DNA of 12,445 nucleotides from Kiritimatiellota bacterium (GCA_009777165.1 WRML01000028.1:1-12445), one strand, 5' to 3'. Shown: positions 1 through 7,504, numbered from the stretch's first letter. The notes: a model not told the origin generated them from the letters alone. Numbers and translations are program-made.

Positions 1-16
1 GTCGCACAGATACAAC

Positions 17-78
17 GGGGGCCCCTTTTCCTGCGGACAAGGGGGGGAGGGCGTTTTTCTACCGAGAGACACATCCCT
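17..78 (+). repeat. 62-bp dispersed repeat, left copy (inverted relative to 12331-12392)
   Basis: By eye, 58 of 62 positions match the reverse complement of 12331-12392. The four differences fall in the purine-rich centre (positions 40-55). Homology probably continues leftward past the window start, because GTCGCAC at 1-7 has a counterpart in the right copy after a roughly 10-base divergent spacer. Directly after the repeat, ACATCCC-TAAC-GGGATGT (71-88) forms a 7-bp hairpin that the other copy lacks. One frame reads through both copies, but three of the four substitutions would change the amino acid, so I read it as non-coding. It could be a dispersed intergenic repeat, a MITE-like element or a transposon end. 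The repeat is certain; its nature is not. Confidence 0.85.
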
Positions 79-98
79 AACGGGATGTAAGAATGGAA

Positions 99-135
99 CA
101 CTTTTAAAGTGAATTCACTATAAAGTGATTGCACT
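99..135. repeat. Alternating CACT/AGTG half-site array
   Basis: CACT (99), AGTG (108), CACT (116), AGTG (124) and CACT (132) alternate at 8-9 bp steps. They give overlapping palindromes: CACTTTTAAAGTG (99-111), AGTGAATTCACT (108-119) and the near-palindrome AGTGATTGCACT (124-135). Seen another way, a 16-bp unit at 106-121 is repeated at 122-137 with two mismatches. The array sits between the 62-bp repeat and the heptamer module, with no gene start close by inside the window. It could be an operator for a dimeric regulator of a gene to the left, or simply a palindromic repeat. Confidence 0.6.
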
Positions 136-136
136 A

Positions 137-250
137 TTAGGAATTAGAAATTAGGAATTGGGGAAGGTGTTTTTTCCTGCGTCCCCTACCTCCTACCTCC
201 TAACTCCTAACTCCTAATTCCTAACTCCTAACTCCTAATTCCTAACTCTC
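137..250. repeat. Heptamer inverted-repeat module A, 3' of the large LRR gene
   Basis: The left arm (137-158) holds TTAGGAA/TTAGAAA units. The right arm (about 187-248) holds their complement, CTCCTAA/TTCCTAA units, so the two arms can pair into a long stem. The loop (about 159-186) is itself complementary (GGGGAAGG against CCT and CCCC) and shares the CCTGCGTCCCC block with module B. The right arm ends in CTCTC and a C-run that touches the LRR gene's stop codon, so a minus-strand transcript would fold here right after translation ends. It may act as an intrinsic transcript-end structure, but there is no classical U-tract. The left arm is the shortest of the three modules' long arms (about three units). 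Confidence 0.8.
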
Positions 251-257
251 TCCCCCC

Positions 258-3200
258 CTAGTCCTTCACCGCCTTGACCTTGAAGAAGCGTTTGTCGGAA
301 CCTGGCATGGCGCCGTTGGTGAGACGGTGCCTCTCCATGCCGCCGAGACGGGTCAGGTCGGCCGAGAGACACGGCACCCAATCCATGAGGGAGAGGTCGG
401 TACAGACTTCGATGACATAGTGGAACTCCGAGCCCGTCGTCACGCCCAGACGGGTCTGGACATCCGCGAACGCCCATTCGAGGTCCACGTCACCGCCCAG
501 GGACACGCGGATCACGTCAACGTGCACCCAGGTCTCGCTTTCGCCGGGGTCGCCCTTTGTCCACTGCGCGAAGAGGGTGATGGGGAAGACGGTGTCGATC
601 GGGAGACTGCCCCACATACCCCCGTCGTAGCTTTCACCCGAGCCGTCGGGCTCGGTGTTCCAGTTGAGAAAGACGTAGTCGTCGTTCGGCCATGTGGCGG
701 TAGCGCTGAACCGATAGGACGCGGGAGCCGGGGGCGCAGGGACAAAGAGGCTCACGTCCTCCGTCTGCAAGGGTGGGTTGCCGCCATTGCCGAAGAAATA
801 CACGATGTTGCCTGGGAGTGTTTTGGCGCCCCACGCCGCGTAGAGGGTGTCGCCGCCATGCTTGTCCCAGAGGGTACCTCCACTCCCCGTCGTATCGTAG
901 TACACTTTCCCTGCCGTGTTGGTGTAGGCGAGGAAGGCGTAGAGCGAACTCCCGCCGGGCGGCACGATGTCGGGCACCGGGTCGCCGTATTTCACGGTGA
1001 TTTGCTCCGTGGGGGGTTCGAGGGTGACGAAACTCAAGCCGCCGGGGGGGAGGTTGCTGAAGTCGAGTTTGACAAGGTGCTCCAGGTGCCACTGGTCCCA
1101 GTCCCAGTCCTCGCAGACGATGGGGTACTCGTACCACTCCGCGTCGTAGATGCTTCCGGTGATGGGGGCGTTGACCACGTAGCCGTTCCACTCGTTCGTG
1201 AACGCGGGGCGGACATAGGTCACAACATCGGAAGACCAGCTATACATATTCTCAGTGACGATGACATCGGGATAACCCCCGCGGAAGTAGACCGACCACG
1301 CCTGATGGGGAGCCCCCCAGAGGGCGTAATCCCCAAAGCTGACCCCCGTGGAGGGCAGGGATATCTTGGAGAAGCTGGCATAATGGAACGCACGCTCCCC
1401 GATGTTCGTTACGCCGTCGCAAACGACGATGTCGGCCAACTCCGCGTCGTAGAACGCATACTCCCCGATGGACGTGATCTGCATGGGGATGACGAGTGTG
1501 TTCATGAAACGCGTGTGATCGAACATCCCGTCGAAAATTGTGTCGAGCGTTCCCCACGAGGACACATACGAGAAGATGTTCCCACTGAAGGCCCCGTACC
1601 CGACAAACGTCACGGAGTCGGGGATCGACAGCGGCATCCTAAATTCGAAAGGGTTGCCCTCGAAGGCATACGCCCCGATGGTCTCGACGTTCGCGCCCAG
1701 CGTCAGCCCGCCCGTGAAAACGTTGTCGGCGAAGGCGTATTCGCCAATGGTCACGACGCTGTTGGGGATGGTCAGGCCGCCCATGAACTGGTTGTTGGCG
1801 AAGGCGTAGTTGCCGATGCCCGTCAAGGAGGATGCGGAAGTCCCCAACGCCAATGTGCCGTCGAAGGCGTTGTTGACGAAAGCGTAGTCGCCGATGTCTT
1901 CGACACTGTCGGGGATGACCAGATCCCCCTCGAATTCGTTGTCGGCGAAGGCATAGTCGCCGATGGTCGTCAGGGAGGACTGGACGGTTTCGAGCGTCAG
2001 CGTCTCGGGAACCTGCCCGAAGTAGGTTATTCCGCCAAAGCGATTGTTCCAGAAGGCGTATTCCCCGATGGTCACGACGGAATCGGGTATCGTCAGGCTC
2101 CTCGCAAACTGGTTGTTGGCGAAGGCATGGTCGCCGATGTCCGTCAAAGCGGACGCGGAAGTCTCCAGTGTCAGCGTGCCGTTGAACGCGTTGTTGACGA
2201 AAGCGTAGTCACCGATGCCCTCGACACTGTCGGGGATGGTCAGCGAGCCGATGAAGCTGTTGCCGTCGAAAGCGAAGGCGCCGATGCCCGTCAGGGCGGA
2301 CGCGATGGGGTCGCCGAGCGTCAACTCGTCGTTAAAGCTGCAGAAGCGGAAGGCGCCCGAAGAGATCTGGGTCACGCCGTCAGGGATGACGAGCGAACCT
2401 GTCAGGCCCGAGCTGTTCATGAACGCGTTGACACCGATGAACTGCAACGTCTCCGGCAGGACGAGCCCCGTCGCATCATTCTCATAACCGGCGAGGACGC
2501 TGCCCCCGCCGCCGCCGATGGCTTTAATAAAGTAGATCGGCTGGAGGTCGCTCTCACGGACGATTGGGCCGGAGAAGTCCAGTACCGTGGGGATTGGCGG
2601 CGTGGCGACGCAGCTGATGACCTCAATGTCCTGGAACGGATCGGGGTACTTCAGCAGGTTGACCGTGAACATCCAGCCCTCGTGGTTATAGAGGACCTCG
2701 CCGTAGGTTGGGTCATTGCCGACGACCCAGCCCTCGAACGGAGGGAGGGCGTAGGGCCCGAACGCGGGGTAGCCCTTGGCGCCGCGCTCGACGGAGTCGT
2801 CGAGTGTCCATTGCTGAGGGGTACCGGGGGATTGGGCGAGTACATAGGCATTGAGTACGGTGAGAAGGTCTATGCTCGCATTCCCGCCATAGATGCCGCT
2901 GGAATCGTAAGCGGTGAGGGTAGCGCCCGGCGCGGCGTCGAAGGTGGCGCAGTTGAACACAGACTCGCCGCCGATCGTGCGACCGAAGGGCGCCCCGGCA
3001 TCGTCACTCCAGTAGCACGCACTCAGGGATGCGTTGGCAATGGTCCCGACGAGCGCGCCGGAGTAACATAAAATCACTCCACCCTGCGCGTTGACGGTAC
3101 CGGAGTTGTAGCTGTTCACGAATGTACTGTTGGGGCCGAAGTCACCCGCCAGCCCTCCGGTCTCGGTCCTGTAGGCACCCGTTTGGGTCACCTGCACGTC

Positions 3201-4529
3201 ACCCGAGTTCCAGCAGTTGACGGCCTGAACTGTCCATGTGGTTCCCGCGATGCCGCCCGCGATCGCGCCCCCCTGCACCGAGATATCCCCGGCGTTGGAG
3301 CAGTCTTGCGCGGAGGTGGAGGACATCTCCCCGACGATGCCGCCGACGGCGATGGCTCCGGCGCCGAGGTAGTCGGTGATGACGGTGATGGCGGCGCGGT
3401 TATGGCAGTCGCCGAGGGTGGCGTTTCCCGCCAAACCCGAATAGCCGACGACACCGCCGATGTTGGCAATGCCCAAGTCTTGCGCCTCCACAGCGCCGTA
3501 GTTCACGAACCCGGACACCATCACGTTGTTCTCGGCGACGCCGAAAAGCCCGCCGATGTTTGGGAAGAAATTACCCGCCTCCGACCCCAAAAGCTCATAC
3601 GTCACGGTGACGCCGCCCGAGTTGAAACAATCGTACGCTTCGGTGTCTGCCGCGTAACCCGCAATACCGCCGACACTAAGAAGTGTGTAGCTGTCCCAGT
3701 CATCCTCGCGTACCTCCACGGTGACAGGCAGCGCGTTCGTGCAGTTTTCAAAGAGACACACGCCCGCGTACCCGAAGAGGCCGCCGGCCGCGCTGGTATT
3801 GGCGGCGAACAGGGGTACGTCGTGGCTCACCTTGATCGCCTCCACGTCCTTCACGAACCCGTGTCTCAGCACCGCGCCCGGTACCCCCGAGACCGAGACG
3901 TTCAAAACCTCCACATGGTGGATGCACCCCGCCACCGCACCTGCGAAACCGCTGTCCGACTCAAACTCCTCGACCTTCAGGCGCAGGTTGCGGATACCCA
4001 CCATACCGCCGCCGCCGTTGTTGTTCACATTCCCGACGACCAGTCCGAAGAGCCCCATCACAACCTGCGGCTCCGCGACATGGTCCGGCGAGAACCGAAG
4101 CCCGCTGATGGTGCAGTCCATCCCGTCGAACGTCCCTTGGAACGCGTTGTGAAAATAGATGTTTGGGTCCCCGCCGAGACCGCCCTTTGTGGGGTTCCCC
4201 CCCACAGGCGTCCACCAGAACGCCGAGAGGTCAATGTTGTCCAAGAGCAGGACCGTCTTGCCGATGAAATCCTCCGCGCCGCTGTTCACCATCCACGCGA
4301 ATTGCGCCAGCTCCGAGGCGGTGCTGACGTAGAGCGTGGAAGAACCGCCGAAGTCCTCGCCATCCATGTCGAAGGCGCGCGGCCAATCCGTGTCCCTATT
4401 CACCGCGTCTGCCCAGTTATCGTTTTGCGCCTTGCAGAGATTCGCCCCGAAGAGCACGATGGCAGACATAACCACCACTTTCCGCCACGCATTCGCCCGG
4501 CGGTTTTCCGTCCTGATTCTGTTCATCAT
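258..4529 (-). CDS. Large exported BspA-like LRR protein with GLUG and Listeria-Bacteroides repeats
   Basis: Predicted secreted or cell-surface protein of 1423 aa. It has a signal peptide (1-34) with a basic N-region RTENRRANAWR, a hydrophobic stretch and a possible CKA|Q cleavage site. A GLUG-type beta-helix domain (about 135-510) follows, with repeats such as GGIAGYAADT, GGLFGVAENN and GGIVGEMSST, each ending in Asn/Ser-Gly turns. About 20 LRR_5 (BspA/TpLRR) repeats of the IPDSVxxIGxYAFxNNxF type span about 690-1075. Two Listeria-Bacteroides (InlB B-repeat-like) units, with GDTLYAAWG and LNWNTEPDGSG to LFAQW, lie at about 1175-1325. A C-terminal domain ends in RFFKVKAVKD. Such proteins in other bacteria bind host or environmental ligands; no enzyme motif or membrane anchor is visible. 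The start is ATG 4529 (ATG 4526 is possible), 8 nt after AAGGA. The upstream in-frame ATG at 4601 lies beyond the predicted -10 box, so I rejected it. Paralogue of the gene at 4902-7226. The family call is secure; the ligand is unknown. Confidence 0.9.
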   Translation of the reverse strand: MMNRIRTENRRANAWRKVVVMSAIVLFGANLCKAQNDNWADAVNRDTDWPRAFDMDGEDFGGSSTLYVSTASELAQFAWMVNSGAEDFIGKTVLLLDNIDLSAFWWTPVGGNPTKGGLGGDPNIYFHNAFQGTFDGMDCTISGLRFSPDHVAEPQVVMGLFGLVVGNVNNNGGGGMVGIRNLRLKVEEFESDSGFAGAVAGCIHHVEVLNVSVSGVPGAVLRHGFVKDVEAIKVSHDVPLFAANTSAAGGLFGYAGVCLFENCTNALPVTVEVREDDWDSYTLLSVGGIAGYAADTEAYDCFNSGGVTVTYELLGSEAGNFFPNIGGLFGVAENNVMVSGFVNYGAVEAQDLGIANIGGVVGYSGLAGNATLGDCHNRAAITVITDYLGAGAIAVGGIVGEMSSTSAQDCSNAGDISVQGGAIAGGIAGTTWTVQAVNCWNSGDVQVTQTGAYRTETGGLAGDFGPNSTFVNSYNSGTVNAQGGVILCYSGALVGTIANASLSACYWSDDAGAPFGRTIGGESVFNCATFDAAPGATLTAYDSSGIYGGNASIDLLTVLNAYVLAQSPGTPQQWTLDDSVERGAKGYPAFGPYALPPFEGWVVGNDPTYGEVLYNHEGWMFTVNLLKYPDPFQDIEVISCVATPPIPTVLDFSGPIVRESDLQPIYFIKAIGGGGGSVLAGYENDATGLVLPETLQFIGVNAFMNSSGLTGSLVIPDGVTQISSGAFRFCSFNDELTLGDPIASALTGIGAFAFDGNSFIGSLTIPDSVEGIGDYAFVNNAFNGTLTLETSASALTDIGDHAFANNQFARSLTIPDSVVTIGEYAFWNNRFGGITYFGQVPETLTLETVQSSLTTIGDYAFADNEFEGDLVIPDSVEDIGDYAFVNNAFDGTLALGTSASSLTGIGNYAFANNQFMGGLTIPNSVVTIGEYAFADNVFTGGLTLGANVETIGAYAFEGNPFEFRMPLSIPDSVTFVGYGAFSGNIFSYVSSWGTLDTIFDGMFDHTRFMNTLVIPMQITSIGEYAFYDAELADIVVCDGVTNIGERAFHYASFSKISLPSTGVSFGDYALWGAPHQAWSVYFRGGYPDVIVTENMYSWSSDVVTYVRPAFTNEWNGYVVNAPITGSIYDAEWYEYPIVCEDWDWDQWHLEHLVKLDFSNLPPGGLSFVTLEPPTEQITVKYGDPVPDIVPPGGSSLYAFLAYTNTAGKVYYDTTGSGGTLWDKHGGDTLYAAWGAKTLPGNIVYFFGNGGNPPLQTEDVSLFVPAPPAPASYRFSATATWPNDDYVFLNWNTEPDGSGESYDGGMWGSLPIDTVFPITLFAQWTKGDPGESETWVHVDVIRVSLGGDVDLEWAFADVQTRLGVTTGSEFHYVIEVCTDLSLMDWVPCLSADLTRLGGMERHRLTNGAMPGSDKRFFKVKAVKD
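1786..1920 (-). repeat. Internal LRR duplication, copy 1 of a 135-bp unit
   Basis: This block matches 2107-2241 in direct orientation over 135 bp without gaps, with about 20 mismatches by eye (about 85% identity). It encodes a 45-residue double LRR (IPDSV-IGDYAF-NNAF-GTL-TSAS-L-IG-YAFANNQF). Many differences are at third codon positions, which suggests an older duplication kept under protein-level selection. Shorter related units continue from about 1660 to 2420. Confidence 0.85.
2107..2241 (-). repeat. Internal LRR duplication, copy 2 of a 135-bp unit
   Basis: Direct repeat partner of 1786-1920, 321 bp away in the same frame. It belongs to the LRR array of the 1423-aa protein. The spacing is a multiple of three, so unequal recombination between the copies would remove or add repeats without shifting the frame. 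Confidence 0.85.
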
Positions 4530-4583
4530 CCCGATTGTCCTTCTACGTAGTATCGTTTTCCCCTTTAGAAAACAATAGGTATA

Positions 4584-4612
4584 AGAATACCTAAAACCCA
4601 AAGGGAACGCAA
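4584..4612 (-). promoter_or_regulatory. Sigma-70-like promoter of the 1423-aa LRR gene
   Basis: On the minus strand, TTGCGT (4612-4607) is followed after 17 bp by TATTCT (4589-4584), which predicts transcription from about 4576 and a leader of roughly 47 nt. The same layout (TTGCAT, 18 bp, TATTCT) lies at the matching place before the paralogue, and flanking blocks such as TGTTTTCC and GTTTTCTAAAG are shared. An A-tract (T9 on plus, 4636-4644) lies 24 bp upstream of the -35 box. Conservation between the two otherwise divergent upstream regions is the main support. Confidence 0.55.
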
Positions 4613-4664
4613 GCAGGAAAACACCGATGTGATGATTTTTTTTTGGAAGGGGGAGAAAGGGGAG

Positions 4665-4891
4665 AATTAGGAGTTAGGAATTAGGAGTTAGGAATTAAAA
4701 ATTAGGAATTAGGAGTTAGAAATTAGAAATTAGAAATTAGGAATTAGAAATGGGGAGGGGGGTGTGTTTTCCCCTGAATCTCTTGGGTCTCCTGCGTCCC
4801 CTAATTCCCAACTCCTAACTCCTAACTCCTAACTCCTAATTCCTAATTCCTAATTCCTAATTCCTAATTTCTAACTCCTAACTCCTAACTC
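4665..4891. repeat. Heptamer inverted-repeat module B, between the two LRR genes
   Basis: This is the largest module. The left arm (4665-4749) holds about twelve units of TTAGGAG, TTAGGAA or TTAGAAA. The right arm (4801-4891) is built of CTCCTAA, TTCCTAA and similar units and is broadly complementary to it. The 51-nt loop (4750-4800) contains GGGGAGGGGGG and TTTTCCCC, which can pair with each other, plus a CTTGGGT-TCCTGC block shared with module C. The right arm stops a few bases before the stop codon of the 774-aa LRR gene (4902). The left arm begins just upstream of the other LRR gene's promoter region. Together with that promoter it fills the 372-bp gap between the LRR genes, where I see no coding sequence. 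It may act as a transcript-end hairpin for the 774-aa gene. Confidence 0.85.
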
Positions 4892-4901
4892 TCTCCCCCC
4901 C

Positions 4902-7226
4902 CTAGTTCTTCACCGCCTTGACCTTGAAGAAACGACGGTCGGAGGAGGGGAGGTTGGTGTCGTAGAGGATCGCTTCGTCGTACGTGCCGCCGACGTCGCG
5001 GGTCTCGAAGGGCGACAGCGCCTCGTCCCAGGTCACGAGGTCGGTGGAGACGAAATAGACGTAGGTGTAGGACGCGGTGCGCAGGAGGTTGGTCACCGGG
5101 GCGTATGCCCACGCCAGCATCACGTCACCCCCGGGACTGACGTTGATGGCGTCCACGTGCACCCAGGTCTCGTCGGTCGAGGTGATTTCCTTCCATTGGG
5201 CGTAGAGTTCGATGGCGTTGCCCGCGTCAGCCACAAGCATATTGTTCGTTACCAAGACGCCGTTGCCGTTCTTCGCCGTGTTCCAACCGTCGAAGTCGTA
5301 TCCGTCGTCCCTGCTCGGCACGGTGTCGGGCAAGACGTAATACGTATCAAAAATCGTCCATGCCATCCCGACGATCTGCACGTCGGGGGTGCCGCCGTTC
5401 CCGTAGAACAGGACCTCACCGGGTAAATAATTCGGGCGCCATATCGCGTACAGCGTGTCGCCGCCGTCCTTGTCCCAATCGCGTGCGCTCGTCCCGTCTT
5501 TCTTGTAGTAGATGCGCCCGGCCTGATTGGTGTAGCCGAAGAATGTCATGAGGTAAAGCACCTGCGAGTCGGGTGTCGTTATCGGCTCGGGCATGGGCTG
5601 GCCGTTTTTGACGTAGACTTTCTCGGTGTGGGGGGCGAGCTCGGGAGGGCCGCCGCTGGCGTCGAGGTACACGACGTAATCGAGATGCTCGCTCACGTCC
5701 CACTCGCCGCAGAGGATGGGCTGGCCGTGCCATGTCGCGAGCTCGGTCTGGATAATGCCCGCGTTGGTATTGACGCCGTAGGTGCCGATGGCGACGGTGC
5801 TTTTCACGTTCCAGTCGTCCACCCACGCGGTGGCGACAAAGGAGGTGACGCCGGGGGAAACGAAGTAGAGGGTGCTCCCGGGGTCGGCGGGGAAGTCGCC
5901 GCGGTAAAAGAACGCGGAGGGCTTGTCCAAAGCAAAGAAGACGCTTGGCCCGTAACTGACACCTGTGGAGGGCAGGGATATCCGATCGAAAGAGGCGAAG
6001 GTGAATGCCGACTGCTCAATGTTCGTCACGCCGTTGCCGACGATGATGTCGCCACCGAAGGCCGTGTAGGGGAACGCGGTATTCGCGATGTTCCCGATCT
6101 GCACGGGGATAACAAAGGTGTCGGTCGTGAAGGTCGTGTTGGCGAACATGTGCGTGAATATCCTGTCGAGAGAGCCCCACGAGGACACGTCCTCGAACTC
6201 GGACCCCTGGAACGCCCCCATCCCGACGCTCACCAACGAGGATGCGGGCGTCCCGAACGAGAGGGTGCCGCCGAAGGGGCAGTTCTCGAAGGCGTAGTCG
6301 CCGATGGTCTCGACGGCGTCGGGGATGGCGAGGTCGCCCGTGAACGCGTTGTTGTTGAAGGCGTTGTAGCCGATGGTCGTCAACTGGGACGCCACAGGGT
6401 CGCCGAGGGTGAGCGTGCCGTCGAAGGCGCAGCCGTTGAAGGCGTTGTCACCGATGGCGACGACGGCATCGGGGATGCTGAGGTTACCTGCGAGGACGGG
6501 GAGGTCGCGGAAGGCGTTGGCGGCGATGTTGGTCGCCGTCTCGGGGAGGGTGAGGCCCGTCACCCAAGTGTTCGCCCAGCTGGCGAAGAGCACCGTGCCG
6601 TCGCCGAAGTTGGCGAGCTTGTAGCCGTGCTCGACGCTGCCGGAGAAGTTCAACATATCGGGCGCTGATTGCATCGTCTGGACGCAGTTGGTGATGGAAA
6701 GGGACTCGCCGTCGGGCAACATCTCGACGAGGAACATCCAGCCGTCGGAGACATTCTTGTAGTAGATGTAGGGGGAGCCGTTGTAGGTCGGATCGTCATC
6801 CACGTAGTACCAATCGTACTCGACATCGGCGATGTGGGGGGTTTGCGCGACGCCGGGAAACGCGCGGAGGATGGGGAGGTTAGCGTCGGGCCCGTGGGCG
6901 AAGCCCGCAGAGGGCGCGTTCACCCACGTGTTCGCGAAATCCCACCCCGCGGTCTTGTACACGCCCCTGCCCTCGGACGGGTCGAAAATGACGGTGTTGT
7001 CGTATCCGGGGCTCGACTCCGTCAAGTTGGTCATGAGGACATAACACTTCGACATATCGTGCCTGATCTGATCCAGCTCCTGCCACGTATTGATTCCGAG
7101 TGCGCTCGGGTCAGCCGCCCTCGCCACATTCACGCCGAATACCGCCCCGAAGAGCGCGATAGCGGACAACGCCGCCACCCTCCGCCACGCATTTGCCCGG
7201 CGGTTTTCCGTCCTGATAATTCTCAT
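4902..7226 (-). CDS. Exported BspA-like LRR protein, shorter paralogue without GLUG repeats
   Basis: A 774-aa predicted surface or secreted protein. The signal peptide (1-37) carries the same RTENRRANAWR N-region and an ARA|A cleavage site. A remnant of the GLUG region (about 38-125) keeps only its entry (TWQELDQIRHDMSKCYVL) and its exit (GWDFANTWVNA, PILR). LRR_5 repeats (about 220-420) follow with motifs such as IPDAVETIGDYAFENC. Two Listeria-Bacteroides repeat units (about 535-680) contain GDTLYAIW and FDGWNTAKNGNG to LYAQW, and the C-terminal domain ends in RFFKVKAVKN. The start ATG 7226 follows AAGGA by 10-11 nt and aligns with the paralogue's start. The in-frame ATG at 7334 lies upstream of the predicted promoter and would add a non-conserved peptide. 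Gene order and domain order suggest it arose from the same cassette as 258-4529. No binding partner can be inferred. Confidence 0.9.
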   Translation of the reverse strand: MRIIRTENRRANAWRRVAALSAIALFGAVFGVNVARAADPSALGINTWQELDQIRHDMSKCYVLMTNLTESSPGYDNTVIFDPSEGRGVYKTAGWDFANTWVNAPSAGFAHGPDANLPILRAFPGVAQTPHIADVEYDWYYVDDDPTYNGSPYIYYKNVSDGWMFLVEMLPDGESLSITNCVQTMQSAPDMLNFSGSVEHGYKLANFGDGTVLFASWANTWVTGLTLPETATNIAANAFRDLPVLAGNLSIPDAVVAIGDNAFNGCAFDGTLTLGDPVASQLTTIGYNAFNNNAFTGDLAIPDAVETIGDYAFENCPFGGTLSFGTPASSLVSVGMGAFQGSEFEDVSSWGSLDRIFTHMFANTTFTTDTFVIPVQIGNIANTAFPYTAFGGDIIVGNGVTNIEQSAFTFASFDRISLPSTGVSYGPSVFFALDKPSAFFYRGDFPADPGSTLYFVSPGVTSFVATAWVDDWNVKSTVAIGTYGVNTNAGIIQTELATWHGQPILCGEWDVSEHLDYVVYLDASGGPPELAPHTEKVYVKNGQPMPEPITTPDSQVLYLMTFFGYTNQAGRIYYKKDGTSARDWDKDGGDTLYAIWRPNYLPGEVLFYGNGGTPDVQIVGMAWTIFDTYYVLPDTVPSRDDGYDFDGWNTAKNGNGVLVTNNMLVADAGNAIELYAQWKEITSTDETWVHVDAINVSPGGDVMLAWAYAPVTNLLRTASYTYVYFVSTDLVTWDEALSPFETRDVGGTYDEAILYDTNLPSSDRRFFKVKAVKN

Positions 7227-7281
7227 AATCTTTTTGTCCTTGTACGCATTGTTGTTTTCCGCTTTAGAAAACATTGAAATA

Positions 7282-7311
7282 AGAATAACCGAAATGGGGA
7301 GGGGAATGCAA
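7282..7311 (-). promoter_or_regulatory. Sigma-70-like promoter of the 774-aa LRR gene
   Basis: On the minus strand, TTGCAT (7311-7306) and TATTCT (7287-7282) are separated by 18 bp, with predicted transcription start near 7275 and a leader of about 49 nt. The core and the surrounding blocks match the promoter of the other LRR gene, including a T8 run on the plus strand upstream and GTTTTCTAAAG downstream. This suggests common regulation or recent common origin. Confidence 0.55.
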
Positions 7312-7384
7312 GCGGGAAAACACAAGTTTGGCATTTTTTTTGGGGGAGGGGAGGAGGGGAGAGGACAGAGGGGGGGAGGGGAAG

Positions 7385-7492
7385 AATTAGGAGTTAGGAG
7401 TTAGAAATGGGGAGGGGGGGGTATTTTCCCCTGGGTTTCTTGGGTTTCCTGCACCCCCTAACTCCTACTTCCTAACTCCTAACTCCTAACTC
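7385..7492. repeat. Heptamer inverted-repeat module C, not attached to a stop codon
   Basis: The left arm (7385-7406) has TTAGGAG/TTAGAAA units and the right arm (about 7457-7492) has complementary CTCCTAA units. The loop (7407-7456) closely resembles that of module B (GGGGAGGGGGGG, TTTTCCCC, TTCTTGGGT, TTCCTGC, CCCC). Unlike modules A and B it is not followed by an LRR gene end: after the right arm the sequence runs into the amrS promoter region. It may mark where a further cassette was lost, or show that the module is mobile by itself. A G-rich stretch (7341-7382) sits between it and the LRR promoter. Confidence 0.8.
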
Positions 7493-7504
7493 GGATGAAA
7501 ATCA

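Noticed and set aside
137..250. Telomere-like or CRISPR interpretation of the TTAGGAA repeats
   Set aside because: The units are contiguous 7-mers arranged as inverted arms with no unique spacers, and they recur internally between genes, so neither a telomere nor a CRISPR array fits.
327..3071. 914-codon open frame on the plus strand
   Set aside because: It lies wholly antisense to the LRR gene, whose signal peptide, domain order and promoter are clear. The low-complexity Arg/Val/Gly-rich translation is typical of a GC-rich shadow frame.
3183..6668. Plus-strand open frames at 3183-4550 and 5628-6668
   Set aside because: Antisense shadows of the two LRR genes, without domain-like sequence or ribosome sites.
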